From Streptomyces sp. ML-6 (lineage in GTDB: Bacteria > Actinomycetota > Actinomycetes > Streptomycetales > Streptomycetaceae), in the NCBI RefSeq assembly GCF_030116705.1, contig NZ_JAOTIK010000001.1, forward strand, positions 4,554,501 through 4,618,500: 64,000 nt of DNA. The letters are read 5' to 3'. A program made the translations under genes and the position numbers. Shown here in pieces: positions 8,558 to 17,918 of the stretch (the first letter of the stretch is position 1; each line of letters opens with the position of its first letter). The notes under the pieces were generated by a model. The model saw only the letters and a program-made list of their open reading frames with translations, was not told where the DNA came from and did not search any database.

Positions 8558-9250
8558 TCAGGGCCAGAGCAACTCCCGCTCCCAGCCGCCCGCACCCTCC
8601 GTCCCTCGGCGGTAGCGCAGCCGGACGTGCCGGCGTGCGGCGTCGCCCTGGAAGAACTCGACCTCCTGCGGCTCGACCACGTACCTGGTCCAGCTCGCGA
8701 CCTCCGCGTCCGGTTCCTCCTGCGCCCGCTGCCAGGCCGCGTCCGAGGCGCGGCCCAGCTCCTCGTACGAGCCGAGCACCTCGCTCTGCCGTCCGACCAG
8801 CGCCGACGCCAGTGCCCCGGTCGAGCGGGCGTGCAGGTCGGCGCTGCTCTCGGCGGGTGTGCAGGGCGTGACCCGGCCCCGTACCCGCACCTGCCGCCCC
8901 TGCGCGGGCCAGTAGAAGCCGAGCGCCGCGTACGGCCGGGCGGTGAGCTGGCGGCCCTTCGCGCTGGTGCGGTGCGTGGCGAAGTGCCAGCCGCGCTCGT
9001 CCGCGTCGTGCAGCATCACCGTCCGCACGTCGGGCCGGCCCGCCCCGTCCGCGGTGGCCAGCGACATCGTGTGCGGCTCGACCTGCCCGGCGGCCACGGC
9101 CTCGGCGAACCAGGCGTGGAACAGGGACAACGGGGCGGCGGGCGCGGCGGCCGGATCGAAGGCGGGAAGCCCGACGTCCCAGACCCGCTGGGCGTGCAGC
9201 AGCTCCAGGAACTCCCGGTGTGCGTCGGTCTTCTTCTGTACGTCGCTCAT
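8558..9250 (-). CDS. pdxH: Pyridoxamine 5'-phosphate oxidase family protein
   Basis: This 230-residue FMN oxidase makes pyridoxal phosphate from the pyridoxine or pyridoxamine phosphates. It shows PHTMSLATADGAGRPDVRTVMLHDADERGW, the KGRQL segment, ALGFYWPAQGRQVRVRG and the C-terminal EFFQGDAARRH segment followed by RLRYRR, which matches the classical PdxH end. The ATG at 9250 gives a normal-length protein. It is a single gene, facing the ferredoxin across a terminator. The somewhat divergent C-terminus leaves open a PdxH-like oxidase with another substrate. Confidence 0.85.
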   Translation of the reverse strand: MSDVQKKTDAHREFLELLHAQRVWDVGLPAFDPAAAPAAPLSLFHAWFAEAVAAGQVEPHTMSLATADGAGRPDVRTVMLHDADERGWHFATHRTSAKGRQLTARPYAALGFYWPAQGRQVRVRGRVTPCTPAESSADLHARSTGALASALVGRQSEVLGSYEELGRASDAAWQRAQEEPDAEVASWTRYVVEPQEVEFFQGDAARRHVRLRYRRGTEGAGGWERELLWP

Positions 9251-9334
9251 GCCCCCAATTGCAGCGCATGGGGAAAGAGGCGGGCGGGACAACTGCCGTA
9301 GCACTGCGGGACACGTGGAGCTACGCTTGTCCGC

Positions 9335-9613
9335 ATGAAGACCATCACCCAGCGCGAGTTCCGGAACAACTCTGCCGAAGTCATGAACGCCGTGGAGGCG
9401 GGCGAGGTCTTTCACATCACCCGCAACGGCATAGAGGTCGCCGAACTGCGCCCGCTCGCCCGGAAGAGGCGGTTGAGCGCGGAGGAGCTGGTGGCCAGGC
9501 ACCGTCGGCTGCCCCGTGTGGACGGCGCGCAGATGCGCCGCGAGGCCGACGAATTCTTCGGAGCCGAGGACCGGGTCGGGGACGACGACCCGTGGGAGCG
9601 CGGGCGTGGCTGA
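9335..9613 (+). CDS. Phd/YefM family antitoxin
   Basis: This 92-residue protein starts [20 protein letters not shown], the N-terminal DNA-binding fold of the Phd/YefM family. It continues with [15 protein letters not shown] and ends in a charged, acidic tail that would wrap the toxin. Its last 8 bases overlap the GTG start of the PIN-domain toxin, so the pair is translationally coupled. Antitoxins of this type repress their own promoter. No clear palindrome stands out in the short upstream gap. Confidence 0.88.
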   Translation: MKTITQREFRNNSAEVMNAVEAGEVFHITRNGIEVAELRPLARKRRLSAEELVARHRRLPRVDGAQMRREADEFFGAEDRVGDDDPWERGRG

Positions 9614-10010
9614 GCGGCATGAGGCGGGGGTGCTCGACACCTGCGCATACATCGACCTCGATCTGCTGGGGGCGGAGGACCTGCCGGTCCTCCCGGTGCT
9701 CACGGCCGTGACGATGGCCGAGCTCCAGCAGGGAGTGGCGATGGCCAAGGACCCCGGTGTGCGGGCGGCCCGGATGGAGAAGCTCGGTGCGGCCGTGGCC
9801 GACTTCGAGCCGCTGCCCTTCGATACGGACGCCGCCGCCCGTTACGGGACCCTGGTGGCCCTGGTGATCGCCGCCCGGCGCGATCCCCGGCCCCGCCGCA
9901 TGGACCTGATGATCGCGGCCATCGCATCGGTCAGGGGCCTGCCGCTCTACACGCGCAACGCGGACGACTTCAAGGGACTGGAGGGGGCACTCACCGTCGT
10001 CCCGGTGTGA
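9606..10010 (+). CDS. PIN domain toxin (VapC family)
   Basis: This 134-residue putative RNase has PIN-domain acidic residues in place: [12 protein letters not shown] near the start, TMAELQQG mid-protein, and MDLMIAAIA followed by LYTRNADDF. These give the usual Asp, Glu, Asp, Asp set for a metal site. The GTG start at 9606 overlaps the antitoxin gene. It is convergent with the thiolase gene, with a gap of only 33 bp. Confidence 0.88.
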   Translation: MAERHEAGVLDTCAYIDLDLLGAEDLPVLPVLTAVTMAELQQGVAMAKDPGVRAARMEKLGAAVADFEPLPFDTDAAARYGTLVALVIAARRDPRPRRMDLMIAAIASVRGLPLYTRNADDFKGLEGALTVVPV

Positions 10011-10043
10011 CCGGCCGGCCGGGCGCGGGCCGCCGCCCGTTCC

Positions 10044-11213
10044 TCACCCCCGCCCCAGCACCACCGTGCCCGACGAGCAGAACCAGCCGCCCGTGCCCGA
10101 GGCCACCGCCAGTTCCGGCAGCCGCCCGCCGGGCCGGCGCACCTGGCGGTCGCCCGCCTCGCCGCGCAGTTGCCGTACCGCCTCCACCAGCAGGAACAGC
10201 CCGCGCATCCCGGGGTGGCAGGCGGACAGGCCGCCGCCGTCGGTGTTCACCGGCAGCTCGCCGGTCAGCCCCGTCCGGCCCTTCTCCACGAACGGGCCGC
10301 CCTCGCCCTTCGCGCAGAAACCCAGGTCCTCCAGCGTCACCAGCGTCATGTAGGTGAACGCGTCGTAGATCTCGGCGAGGTCGACGTCCGCGGGCCGCAC
10401 CCCGGCCCGTTCGAACGCCAGGCGGCCCGAGACCGCCGCCGGGGAGACCGTGAAGTCCGCCCACTCGGACATGGCGGAGTGCGAGACGTGCTCCCCCGTG
10501 CCGAGCACCCACACCGGGGCCTTCGCGGTGTCGGCCACGTACTCCTCGGCGGCCAGCAGCACCGCGCAGCCGCCGTCGCTGCGGATGCAGCAGTGCAGCT
10601 TGGTGAACGGGTCCGCGATCATCGGCCCCGACAGCACGTCGTCCACGGTGATCGGGTCCCGGAACATGGCGTCCGGGTTGGCCGCCGCGTTCGCCCGCGC
10701 CCGGACCGCCACCTCGGCGAGCTGCTCCGGGGTCGTCCCGTACTCGTGCATGTGACGGCGGGCGGCCATCGCGTACTTGGCGATCAGCGAGTGCCCGTAC
10801 GGCACCTCGAACTGGAGCGGGCCGCGCGCGCCGAAGGAGAGGTTGGAGGTGCGGCGGCCCGCCTTCACGTCCGAGCGGGCCGTCGACCCGTACACCAGCA
10901 GTACGGCATTGGCGTGGCCCGCAGCGACGGCGTCCGCCGCGTGGGCCGCCATCACCTCCCAGGTCGAGCCGCCGACCGAGGTGGAGTCCACCCAGGTGGG
11001 TTTCAACCCCAGGTACTCGGCGACCTCGACCGGGGCGAGCGTGCCGAGTCCGGCGGAGGCGAAACCGTCGACCACGGACCGGTCCAGTCCCGAATCGGCC
11101 AGTGCCCGGCGGGCGGCCCGGGCGTGCAGGGTGTACGGCGTGGCCGTCCCGGCGCGCCCGCAGTCGGCGAGGGATATGCCGACGACAGCGACCTTGCGGT
11201 GGGAAGAAGGCAT
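10044..11213 (-). CDS. Ltp-type thiolase / lipid-transfer protein
   Basis: This 389-residue thiolase-superfamily protein shows VGISLADCGRAG near the start, SVGGSTWEVMA, HCCIRSDGGCAVLL, YDAFTYMTLVTLEDLGFC and a late CHPGMRG motif. It resembles SCP2-thiolase/Ltp enzymes that act with DUF35 partners, rather than canonical acetyl-CoA acetyltransferases. The palindromic operator at 11216-11234 lies only 2 bp before the ATG and no ribosome site fits between them. The mRNA may therefore be leaderless, or the real start may be slightly downstream. The gene is divergent from the acyl-CoA dehydrogenase. Confidence 0.82.
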   Translation of the reverse strand: MPSSHRKVAVVGISLADCGRAGTATPYTLHARAARRALADSGLDRSVVDGFASAGLGTLAPVEVAEYLGLKPTWVDSTSVGGSTWEVMAAHAADAVAAGHANAVLLVYGSTARSDVKAGRRTSNLSFGARGPLQFEVPYGHSLIAKYAMAARRHMHEYGTTPEQLAEVAVRARANAAANPDAMFRDPITVDDVLSGPMIADPFTKLHCCIRSDGGCAVLLAAEEYVADTAKAPVWVLGTGEHVSHSAMSEWADFTVSPAAVSGRLAFERAGVRPADVDLAEIYDAFTYMTLVTLEDLGFCAKGEGGPFVEKGRTGLTGELPVNTDGGGLSACHPGMRGLFLLVEAVRQLRGEAGDRQVRRPGGRLPELAVASGTGGWFCSSGTVVLGRG

Positions 11214-11215
11214 GG

Positions 11216-11234
11216 ATCTGACGGTACATCAGAT
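11216..11234 (-). promoter_or_regulatory. 19-bp palindromic operator, copy 2 of 4
   Basis: ATCTGACGGTACATCAGAT has arms ATCTGACG and CATCAGAT, with 7 of 8 positions symmetric. It abuts the thiolase start on the minus strand. It matches the perfect copy at 3499 in 7 of 8 positions on the weaker side. Confidence 0.65.
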
Positions 11235-11430
11235 ATGGGTCGGGGGAACCTCCCCGGCGGGGTGGCGCTTCGGGCGCCGGGGTGGGTGCGAGGGGTGTGC
11301 CGGTGGTGAGGGCGGGGTGGTGCGCGGCTCTGGGCATCTCGCGGATTCACCCCTAACATGACGCCCCGTCAGATCGGGGGCGGAAGGCCCCCGCGGGGAA
11401 AACGGAAGCCCCGGGGGAAGGAGCCCGCCG

Positions 11431-12699
11431 ATGGACGCCGCCTTCAGCGCGGAACAGGACGAGATCCGACGCACCCTGCGCACACTGCTGACCAGGCACG
11501 GCACGCCCGACGACGTCAGGGGCGCCGCGCTGACCGCCGACGGGTACGACACCTCCCTGTGGCGGCGGCTCGCCCGCGACCTGGGGCTGCCCGGACTCGC
11601 CCTGCCGGAGGAGTACGGGGGCGTCGGCTGCGGCCTCGCCGAGCTGGCCGTCGCCTGCGAGGAGACCGGCCGGGCCCTGCTGCCCTCCCCGCTGATCGCC
11701 ACCGCCGCCCTCGCCGCACCCCTGATCGCCGCGCTCGGCACCGACGCCCAGCGCGCCGACCTGCTGCCGCGCATCGCGGCCGGTGAACTGACCGCGACCC
11801 TGGCCGTCCCCGGCGGTGCGCTCACCGCCGCGCTCGGCCTCGTCGCCGATTCCACCGGCGGCACCTGGGCGGGCGGCGGCCGGGCGGGCGGCGTGCAGGC
11901 GGCCTCGGCCCCCACCGGCACGACGGTCACCACCGGCACCACGGCCCTCACCGGCCCGACGGTGCGGCGGCTGTACGGGGAGGTGGACCAGGTCCTCGAC
12001 GGGCACAGCGCGGACCTCCTCCTGGTCGCGGCCCACACCGGCGGCTTCCCGCGCAGCCGTACGCTCCTCTTCCTGGTCCGCCCCGATACCGCGAACGGTC
12101 TCGTCCGCAGCCGGCACACCACCCTGGACGGCACCCGCCCCTCGGCCCGCGTCGAACTCCGCGACACCGGGGCCGAACTCCTCGGCGCCGACGACACGAA
12201 GGACGTCACCGCCGCACTCGCCGAGGTGGGCGGACCGGCCGCCGCGTTGTTCGCCGCAGAGGCGGTGGGGTCGGCGGCGGGCGCCCTGGAACGTACCGTC
12301 GAACACGTGAAGACGCGCGAACAGTTCGGTCGGCCGATCGGCTCGTTCCAGGCCGTGAAGCACCGCCTGGCGGACCTGTACGTACAGGTGCGGGCGGCCC
12401 GTTCCGCCGCGTACTACGCGGCCTGGGACCCGGCGTCCGGCGGGCTCGCCCTCGCCCAGGCCCTGGAGGCGCTGCGGCTGACCGCCGCCGAGGCCGTCCA
12501 GCTGCACGGCGGGATCGGCTTCACCTGGGAACACGAGGCGCACCTGTACTTCAAGCGGGCCGCGGCCGCCGAACTGCTCCTCGGCCCGGTGCACGCGCTC
12601 CGCGACCACGCGGCCCGGCAGGCCGCACTGTTCGACCCACCCGGCGCCGGCTCCCAGGCCGCCGGTCCGGGAGCGGCCGAACGGGTGACGGTCCGATGA
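11431..12699 (+). CDS. Acyl-CoA dehydrogenase
   Basis: This 422-residue FAD enzyme introduces an alpha,beta double bond into acyl-CoA. The N-terminal helical domain (FSAEQDEIRRTLRTLLTRHG), LPEEYGGVG, TREQFGRPIGSFQAVKHRLAD and HGGIGFTWEHEAHLYFKRA are all visible. The GFTWEHE loop is typical of actinobacterial FadE proteins for bulky substrates. A Gly/Thr-rich insert of about 30 residues sits near residue 150, in the middle beta domain. The stop overlaps the start of the deazaflavin oxidoreductase (ATGA). A strong GGGGGAAGGAG ribosome site precedes the ATG. Confidence 0.9.
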   Translation: MDAAFSAEQDEIRRTLRTLLTRHGTPDDVRGAALTADGYDTSLWRRLARDLGLPGLALPEEYGGVGCGLAELAVACEETGRALLPSPLIATAALAAPLIAALGTDAQRADLLPRIAAGELTATLAVPGGALTAALGLVADSTGGTWAGGGRAGGVQAASAPTGTTVTTGTTALTGPTVRRLYGEVDQVLDGHSADLLLVAAHTGGFPRSRTLLFLVRPDTANGLVRSRHTTLDGTRPSARVELRDTGAELLGADDTKDVTAALAEVGGPAAALFAAEAVGSAAGALERTVEHVKTREQFGRPIGSFQAVKHRLADLYVQVRAARSAAYYAAWDPASGGLALAQALEALRLTAAEAVQLHGGIGFTWEHEAHLYFKRAAAAELLLGPVHALRDHAARQAALFDPPGAGSQAAGPGAAERVTVR

Positions 12700-13238
12700 C
12701 CCCCGGCGTCCGGCTGGTCCGGAAGGTCTCCGCCACCCGCACGTTCGCGCGGATCGCCCCGCACGTCGTCCCCGCCATGGACCGTACGGTGCACCGGCTC
12801 ACGCGCGGCAGGGTGCTGCTCAGCGCGCAGATGTTGCCGGGGCTGGTCCTGACGGTGCCGGGGGCACGGAGCGGGCGGCCCAGGGTCACCCCGCTGGCCT
12901 GCATGCCGGAGTACGAGGACGGCGGCAAGAACGGGAGCAAGGGCGGGAACAGAGGCGGGGGCGGGGCGGAGACGGGCTGGATCCTGATCGGCAGCAACTT
13001 CGGCCGTCCGGGGCATCCGGCCTGGACCGCGAACCTGCTGGCCGGCCCCGACAAGGCCGTCGTCAACCGCAGGGGCCGGGACGTTCCGGTACGGGCCGTG
13101 CTGCTGGAGGGGGCGGAACGGGAGGCGGTGTGGCGCAGGGCGCTGGAGTTCTGGCCGCCGTACGCGGCCTACCAGGCGCGGGTCGAGCGGGAGATCAGGC
13201 TGTTCAGGCTGGAACGGCGGGACGACCCGACGTCCTGA
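12696..13238 (+). CDS. Deazaflavin (F420)-dependent nitroreductase family protein
   Basis: This 180-residue protein has the split-barrel DDN-like fold. Signs are LTVPGARSGRPRVTPLACM, WILIGSNFGRPGHPAWTANLLA and a PPYAAYQARVEREI tail. Family members use F420H2 to reduce enones, quinones or nitro compounds. A Lys/Gly-rich insert (GGKNGSKGGN) near residue 75 is unusual. It overlaps the acyl-CoA dehydrogenase stop by 4 bp, so the two should act on the same pathway. Confidence 0.85.
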   Translation: MTPGVRLVRKVSATRTFARIAPHVVPAMDRTVHRLTRGRVLLSAQMLPGLVLTVPGARSGRPRVTPLACMPEYEDGGKNGSKGGNRGGGGAETGWILIGSNFGRPGHPAWTANLLAGPDKAVVNRRGRDVPVRAVLLEGAEREAVWRRALEFWPPYAAYQARVEREIRLFRLERRDDPTS

Positions 13239-13458
13239 GCCGGACGCGAACGCGAGGCCCCGGACGCGGACGCGGGGGCACTCGGGCATACGGGAGCGCT
13301 CGGGGCGTGCGGGGCGCGTGAGGGTGTACGGGGCGCGCGGCGGCGTGCGGACGCGTACGGGAGTGCATCGACTCGTACGGGGTGTGCGGACGTGCCCGGG
13401 GGCACGTGGACGCGCACGGGAATGTGCGCCATGTGCGTGAAAACGGTCCGGGTACACC

Positions 13459-13488
13459 GACGGCGGACCACCTGAGTGGTCCGCCGTC
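13459..13488. terminator. Bidirectional terminator in the 13239-13560 gap
   Basis: A 13-bp perfect stem (GACGGCGGACCAC / GTGGTCCGCCGTC) with a CTGA loop separates the deazaflavin oxidoreductase from the convergent TetR gene. The remaining 322-bp gap holds only degenerate repeats rich in CGTACGGG and CGGACGCG, with no recognisable gene. Confidence 0.8.
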
Positions 13489-13560
13489 CGTGAGACAGGA
13501 CCTGGGGCGCCCGGAACTGCCGCGCGATGCCCAGTGGGGGATGGGGCGTTGGCGCCGGTG

Positions 13561-14208
13561 CTACTTCGTCGGTTTCCTGCCGGTGATGCCCAGATGTACC
13601 AACAGGGCGAGGTTCGGCTTGAGTTCGGCCTGTTTCACGCCCCAGGTCGTGAAGCCCTTCTGGTGCGAGGCGACTGCGGCCAGCATCGCGACCAGCGAGC
13701 CCGCCATCGCGGCGGCACTGACGTCCTTGTCGACCTTGCCCCTGGCCTGGAGCTCCTTCACCGAATCGGTGAGGGAGTTGGTGACCGAGTTCAGGATCTT
13801 CATACGGATCTTGTAGAAGCGTTTGTCGCCCTCTGCCGCACCGAGGTCGACCACGCGCAGGATCGCGTCGTGGTGCCGCCAGAAGTCGAGGAAGCCCTCG
13901 ACGAGCTCCTCGGCCGTCTGCCAGCCGGCCTTGCCGACCCAGGAGCGGCCGGCGGCCAGTTCGGTCAATCCGGCGCCCTCCTTCGCCATTTCCTCGGCGA
14001 TTTCGAGGACGGCGCCCTCGACGTCGGGGAAGTATTGGTAGAAGGTCGCGGGGGAAGTCCCCGCCTTCCGGGCGACGTCGATGACTTTGACGTCCCGGTA
14101 CGGCGAGGAGCTGAGCATCTCGCTGAGGCAGTCGAGCAGCTTCTGCCGCGTCGCCTGTCCGCGTCGACCGGCCACGCGGCCGTCGACGGTGCGTACTTGT
14201 CCTGTCAT
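13561..14208 (-). CDS. TetR family transcriptional regulator
   Basis: This 215-residue repressor-type protein has an N-terminal helix-turn-helix: RGQATRQKLLDCLSEML, then KVIDVARKAGTSPATFYQYF at about residues 40-60. The ligand-binding helical domain follows. It is the only TetR inside the region bounded by the four 19-bp dyads, so it is the leading candidate to bind them. A half-site (AGCTGACG on the minus strand, 14218-14211) abuts its own start codon, but the second arm is missing. It is convergent with the deazaflavin oxidoreductase across a terminator. Confidence 0.88.
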   Translation of the reverse strand: MTGQVRTVDGRVAGRRGQATRQKLLDCLSEMLSSSPYRDVKVIDVARKAGTSPATFYQYFPDVEGAVLEIAEEMAKEGAGLTELAAGRSWVGKAGWQTAEELVEGFLDFWRHHDAILRVVDLGAAEGDKRFYKIRMKILNSVTNSLTDSVKELQARGKVDKDVSAAAMAGSLVAMLAAVASHQKGFTTWGVKQAELKPNLALLVHLGITGRKPTK

Positions 14209-14875
14209 GCCGTCAGCTTACCGAGGGGTGATCGGAGCGCGATTCGGCCGAGTGCAAATGGGGAGCCCCGCAGGAACGGTGGGGGGAGTGGCCGGATTTC
14301 GACGGATGCGCACCGCTCGGCGGTAAGTCGTATCAACAGCCTGTGGATAACTTCCGTGGATAACTTTCCGTGACGCTGTGAGTATGGAACTTTTCCGTCG
14401 AAAATTTGTTCGCTTTTGTTGGGTTGCCGGGTGTCCCGGGCGCCCCGTTGCCGCCCCGACTGTGAGGAGCGTCACCGAAATGGGTTGTGGGTCGCGGGTG
14501 GGCGGGATGTGTGCCGTTTCCGGTGCGGTGGTGGGCGGTCGCGGTCGGAGTGCGGACATGGCGCGATCGTTTCGTGTCCGGGATGCGGCGGGAGTGCGGC
14601 AAAAGTGCTATTGCGAACCCTGGTGCGACGGTCGGGAGGCCGCTCCGGCGGGGCGGTCGCGGCGTCGCGTTCGATGCGTTCCGTCCCCCTGTGTCCGGGA
14701 TGGGGATGGAGTGAGCTGTGACACCCCGATCCGCCCCCGGGTTCGCAACCGGGGCCTCAGCCAGGAAGAATCGGGGGTGCGCACCGCCGGGTGGTGCCCA
14801 GTGGTGAGACGCCGTACAGGGCGGGTTTTCGCGGGCTTCTGTTCCTGAGGCCCGTACGGGGAGGTGGCAGGGCAA
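14209..14875. other. Intergenic region, no supported gene
   Basis: This 667-bp gap between the divergent TetR and kinase genes is more AT-rich than its surroundings near 14330-14410. It carries two DnaA-box-like 9-mers (listed separately). A 150-codon frame from 14384 is Cys/Arg-rich and lacks family features, so I do not call it. No operator matching the 19-bp dyads was found. Confidence 0.5.
14342..14363 (-). promoter_or_regulatory. Pair of DnaA-box-like 9-mers
   Basis: TGTGGATAA (14342-14350) and CGTGGATAA (14355-14363) are the complements of TTATCCACA and TTATCCACG, spaced 13 bp apart in the same orientation. The first equals the consensus DnaA box. Two boxes are far too few for an origin. 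They could titrate DnaA or regulate a promoter. Confidence 0.4.
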
Positions 14876-17274
14876 GTGGTGGAGCAGCTGACGCAGCACG
14901 ACCCGAGGCGGATCGGCCCGTTCGAGGTGCTGGGCCGGCTCGGTGCCGGCGGCATGGGGCTCGTCTACCTCGCCCGTTCGGCTTCGGGCCGGCGGGTGGC
15001 GATCAAGACCGTGCGCACGGAGCTCGCCGAGGATCAGCTGTTCCGGGTCCGCTTCACGCGCGAGGTGGAGGCGGCCAGGGCCGTCAGCGGCTTCTACACC
15101 GCCGCGGTGGTGGACGCCGACCCGCGGGCGGCCGTGCCGTGGCTGGCCACCGCCTACGTACCGGCCCCCTCGCTGGAAGAGATAGTGACCGAGTGCGGGC
15201 CCATGCCCGTCCAGGCGGTGCGCTGGCTGGCCGCCGGGATCGCCGAGGCGCTGCAGTCCATCCACGGCGCCGGGCTCGTCCACCGCGACATGAAGCCGTC
15301 GAACGTGCTCGTCGTCGAGGACGGCCCCCGGGTGATCGACTTCGGCATCGCGTCCGGGGTCTCCAACACCCGGCTGACCATGACGAACGTCGCCGTCGGC
15401 ACCCCCGCCTACATGTCGCCCGAGCAGGCCAGGGACTCGCGCAGCGTCACCGGCGCCAGCGACATCTTCTCGCTCGGCTCCACCCTGGTCTTCGCCGCCA
15501 CCGGCCACGCCCCGTTCCACGGCGCCAACCCCGTCGAGACCGTCTTCATGCTGCTGCGCGAGGGACCGGACCTGGAGGGCCTGCCCGGCGAGCTGCGCCC
15601 GCTGATCGAGTCCTGCATGCAGATGGACGCCGCGCTGCGGCCCACCCCCGCCGACCTCCAGGCCCAGCTCGCCCCGCACCTGTTCGCCTCCGGCGGCGAC
15701 GACAGCGGTACGGCCTCGGCGTGGCTGCCGGCCTCCGCCACCACGATGATCGAGCAGCGCCGCGGCGGCCGGCGGCCCGCGCCCGCCCCGCCGGTCACCC
15801 CGCCGCCCCCGCCGCCCCCGCCGCCCGGGCCGCCGCCCGGCGGCCCCGACGGCGGACGGCACGCCGGCCCCGATCCGCGCTCCTCGGCCTCCCTGACGGC
15901 GCCCGCCCCCGACCCGGGGGCCCGGTGCGGCTGCCCGGGGCGAAGGTGCCGATCGGCCCCGGCCCGCGGGCCCAGGACGTGCGCTCGGCCGTCCCGGCCG
16001 CCGCGGACGCGGGCCCCGCGACCGGCTGGGTGCGCCCGCCCGCCGGGGTGGGCGGCTCCACCCGCACCACCCCCGCCCCCGCCTCTGCCCCCGTGCCCGG
16101 CCCCGCGCAGCCCGCCGACCCCCCGCCCGAGCCGGACCGCTGGCGGCCCTGGCGGTTCCGGATGTCCAACGACGTCTGGGGGACGCCCGTCGTCGCCGGG
16201 GACCTGCTCTACGTCACGTCGTTCGAGGTGCACGCCCTGGACGTCGGCAACGGGCGGCGCCAGTTCAAGACCCGCGACGTGGCTTGGGTGATGGCCGTCG
16301 AGGGCGGCAGGATCCACGCCTCCGACGGCCCGTCCCTCTACGCCCTGGACGCGGCGACCGGCGCCGATCAGTGGCGGCTGCAGACGGACGCCTGGGTGTA
16401 CTCCCTCAAGGCCGGGCGCGGCACCGTCGTCACCGGCACCCGGGGCGGCGGCGTCCAGGCGTGGGAGGCGTCCTCGGGCGAGAAGCTGTGGGAGAGCAGC
16501 GGCCTGCAGACCGACTTCGAGACGGCCGAGGCCGGGCCCGTGATCCACGACGGCACGGTCTACCTCTGGCAGGACGCCCGGCTGCGCGCCGTGGACGCCC
16601 GCACCGGCATCGAGCGCTGGTCCTACCCCATCGGCGACGCGGCCTCCTGCGGCGGTGTGCCGGTCCGGGTGACGGCCGCCCCGGACGGCTACGTCTACGT
16701 CAGCGCGGGGGCCCGGGTCCTGGCCGTCGAGGCCATGTCCGGCCACGTCCGCTGGCACTTCGAGTCGCCCTCGGTCTTCCTCTCCCCGCCCGCCTTCGCC
16801 CCGGGCCCCGCCGTCACCGGCGGCGGCGTGTACCTCGCCGACTACCTCGGCACGGTCTACGCGATCGACGCCTCGACCGGCAAGGACCGCTGGCGCATCG
16901 CCACGGAGGCCCGTCAGTCGATCGAACCGGTCCTGGTCACGGGCGGGAACGTGCACGTCGGCAGCGGCAGCGCCCTGTACACGCTCGACGCGGTCACCGG
17001 CACCCCGAAGTGGCGGTTCGCGGCCGGCGGCGAGGTGGTGGGTTCGCCGGTGGTGGCCGACGGGCGGGTCCACTTCGGCTCCGCCGACCACGTCCTGTAC
17101 ACCCTGGACGCGGCGGGCGGGCAGCTCCGCTGGAAGCTGGCGACGGGTGGCGAGATCACGGGCTCGCCGGTGGCGCAGGGCGGCGTCGTGTACGCGTGCA
17201 GCAAGGACCGCTGCGTGTACGCGCTGGACGCGCTGAAGGGCACGGGCACGGGAGGCGGCCGGGCCCGGGCGTGA
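14876..17274 (+). pseudogene. Ser/Thr protein kinase with PQQ-like beta-propeller, frameshifted
   Basis: The kinase half (frame 2) has the P-loop [12 protein letters not shown], the VAIK lysine, [12 protein letters not shown] and [13 protein letters not shown] motifs over about 270 residues. A Pro-rich linker follows. The sensor half ([13 protein letters not shown], then repeated LYTLDA-type PQQ blades) continues in frame 1 to 17274. The switch lies in the linker. One base added to the five-G run at 15916-15920 would restore [16 protein letters not shown], so a single-G deletion or sequencing error is likely. The GTG at 14876 follows GGGGAGGTGG; one at 14864 is also possible. Related full-length kinases occur beside mqnA in other Streptomyces. 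Confidence 0.8.
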
Positions 17275-17315
17275 CCGCGCCCGCGCCCCGGGGCCCGTGC
17301 ACCCGCACGCGGGCC

Positions 17316-17759
17316 TCAGCGGCGCGGCGGCGGGCGACCGGTGCCCGGCCCCTCGTTACCGTCTTCGTCCCTGCCCTCGCCCCCGTCTTCGTCCTCGGCC
17401 GCTTTCTCGTGGTGTGCCGGGCGATGCTCCGGGGGCGGCCCCGTGTACAGCTCCGGTTCGGGCTCCGGCAGCGTGCTCGTCTGGACGGACGGCCCCGGCT
17501 CCTGCGTCGGCGGCCAGGTGTCCGGATGTTCCGAACCGGGTGCCGCGTACGGCCGCTCACGCGTCCTGCGGCCGGGCCACCCCGACATCACCACCAGGCC
17601 CGCCAGCAGCAGCACCCCGCCCGCGACCGCCTGGGCCACGCCCCACCCCAGGCCGGGACGGCCGTCGTACCAGGCACGGAAGGGACTCAGCACGACGGCT
17701 GTCGCTCCGGCGAGAGCGAGGACCGAGCCGAGGACCGGGCCGAGGACGTTGCGGATCAT
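17316..17759 (-). CDS. Small membrane protein, unknown function
   Basis: This 147-residue protein has two N-terminal hydrophobic segments (VLGPVLGSVLALAGATAVVL and WGVAQAVAGGVLLLAGLVVM). A long, polar, Pro/Glu-rich cytoplasmic or external tail follows, with an acidic EDEDGGEGRDEDGNEGP stretch. It starts at ATG 17759; a GTG one codon earlier is equally possible. It is convergent with the kinase gene and divergent from the secreted Ser-rich protein. I do not recognise a family. Confidence 0.6.
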   Translation of the reverse strand: MIRNVLGPVLGSVLALAGATAVVLSPFRAWYDGRPGLGWGVAQAVAGGVLLLAGLVVMSGWPGRRTRERPYAAPGSEHPDTWPPTQEPGPSVQTSTLPEPEPELYTGPPPEHRPAHHEKAAEDEDGGEGRDEDGNEGPGTGRPPPRR

Positions 17760-17918
17760 CACCGGCCTCCTGCGGGGTACGGGCAGGTGTCACAGCTCTG
17801 CACCGCTCTCGGCCCCGACGCTACGCCCGCCCCCGCACCCCCGCCACCGTGCGCTAGCGTGTCGCGCGGTCGTTCGAGAACAGAAGAAACGGACAACAAC
17901 ACAAGGGGGGCTGCATCG

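Noticed and set aside
14206..14218. A fifth copy of the 19-bp operator at the TetR start
   Set aside because: Only the AGCTGACG half-site is present; the second arm reads TGACAGGA.
14342..14363. A replication origin
   Set aside because: Only two DnaA-box-like words and no dnaA or dnaN genes nearby.
14384..14848. A 150-codon open frame between the TetR and kinase genes
   Set aside because: It is Cys/Arg-rich with no family pattern or codon bias, and no convincing ribosome site.
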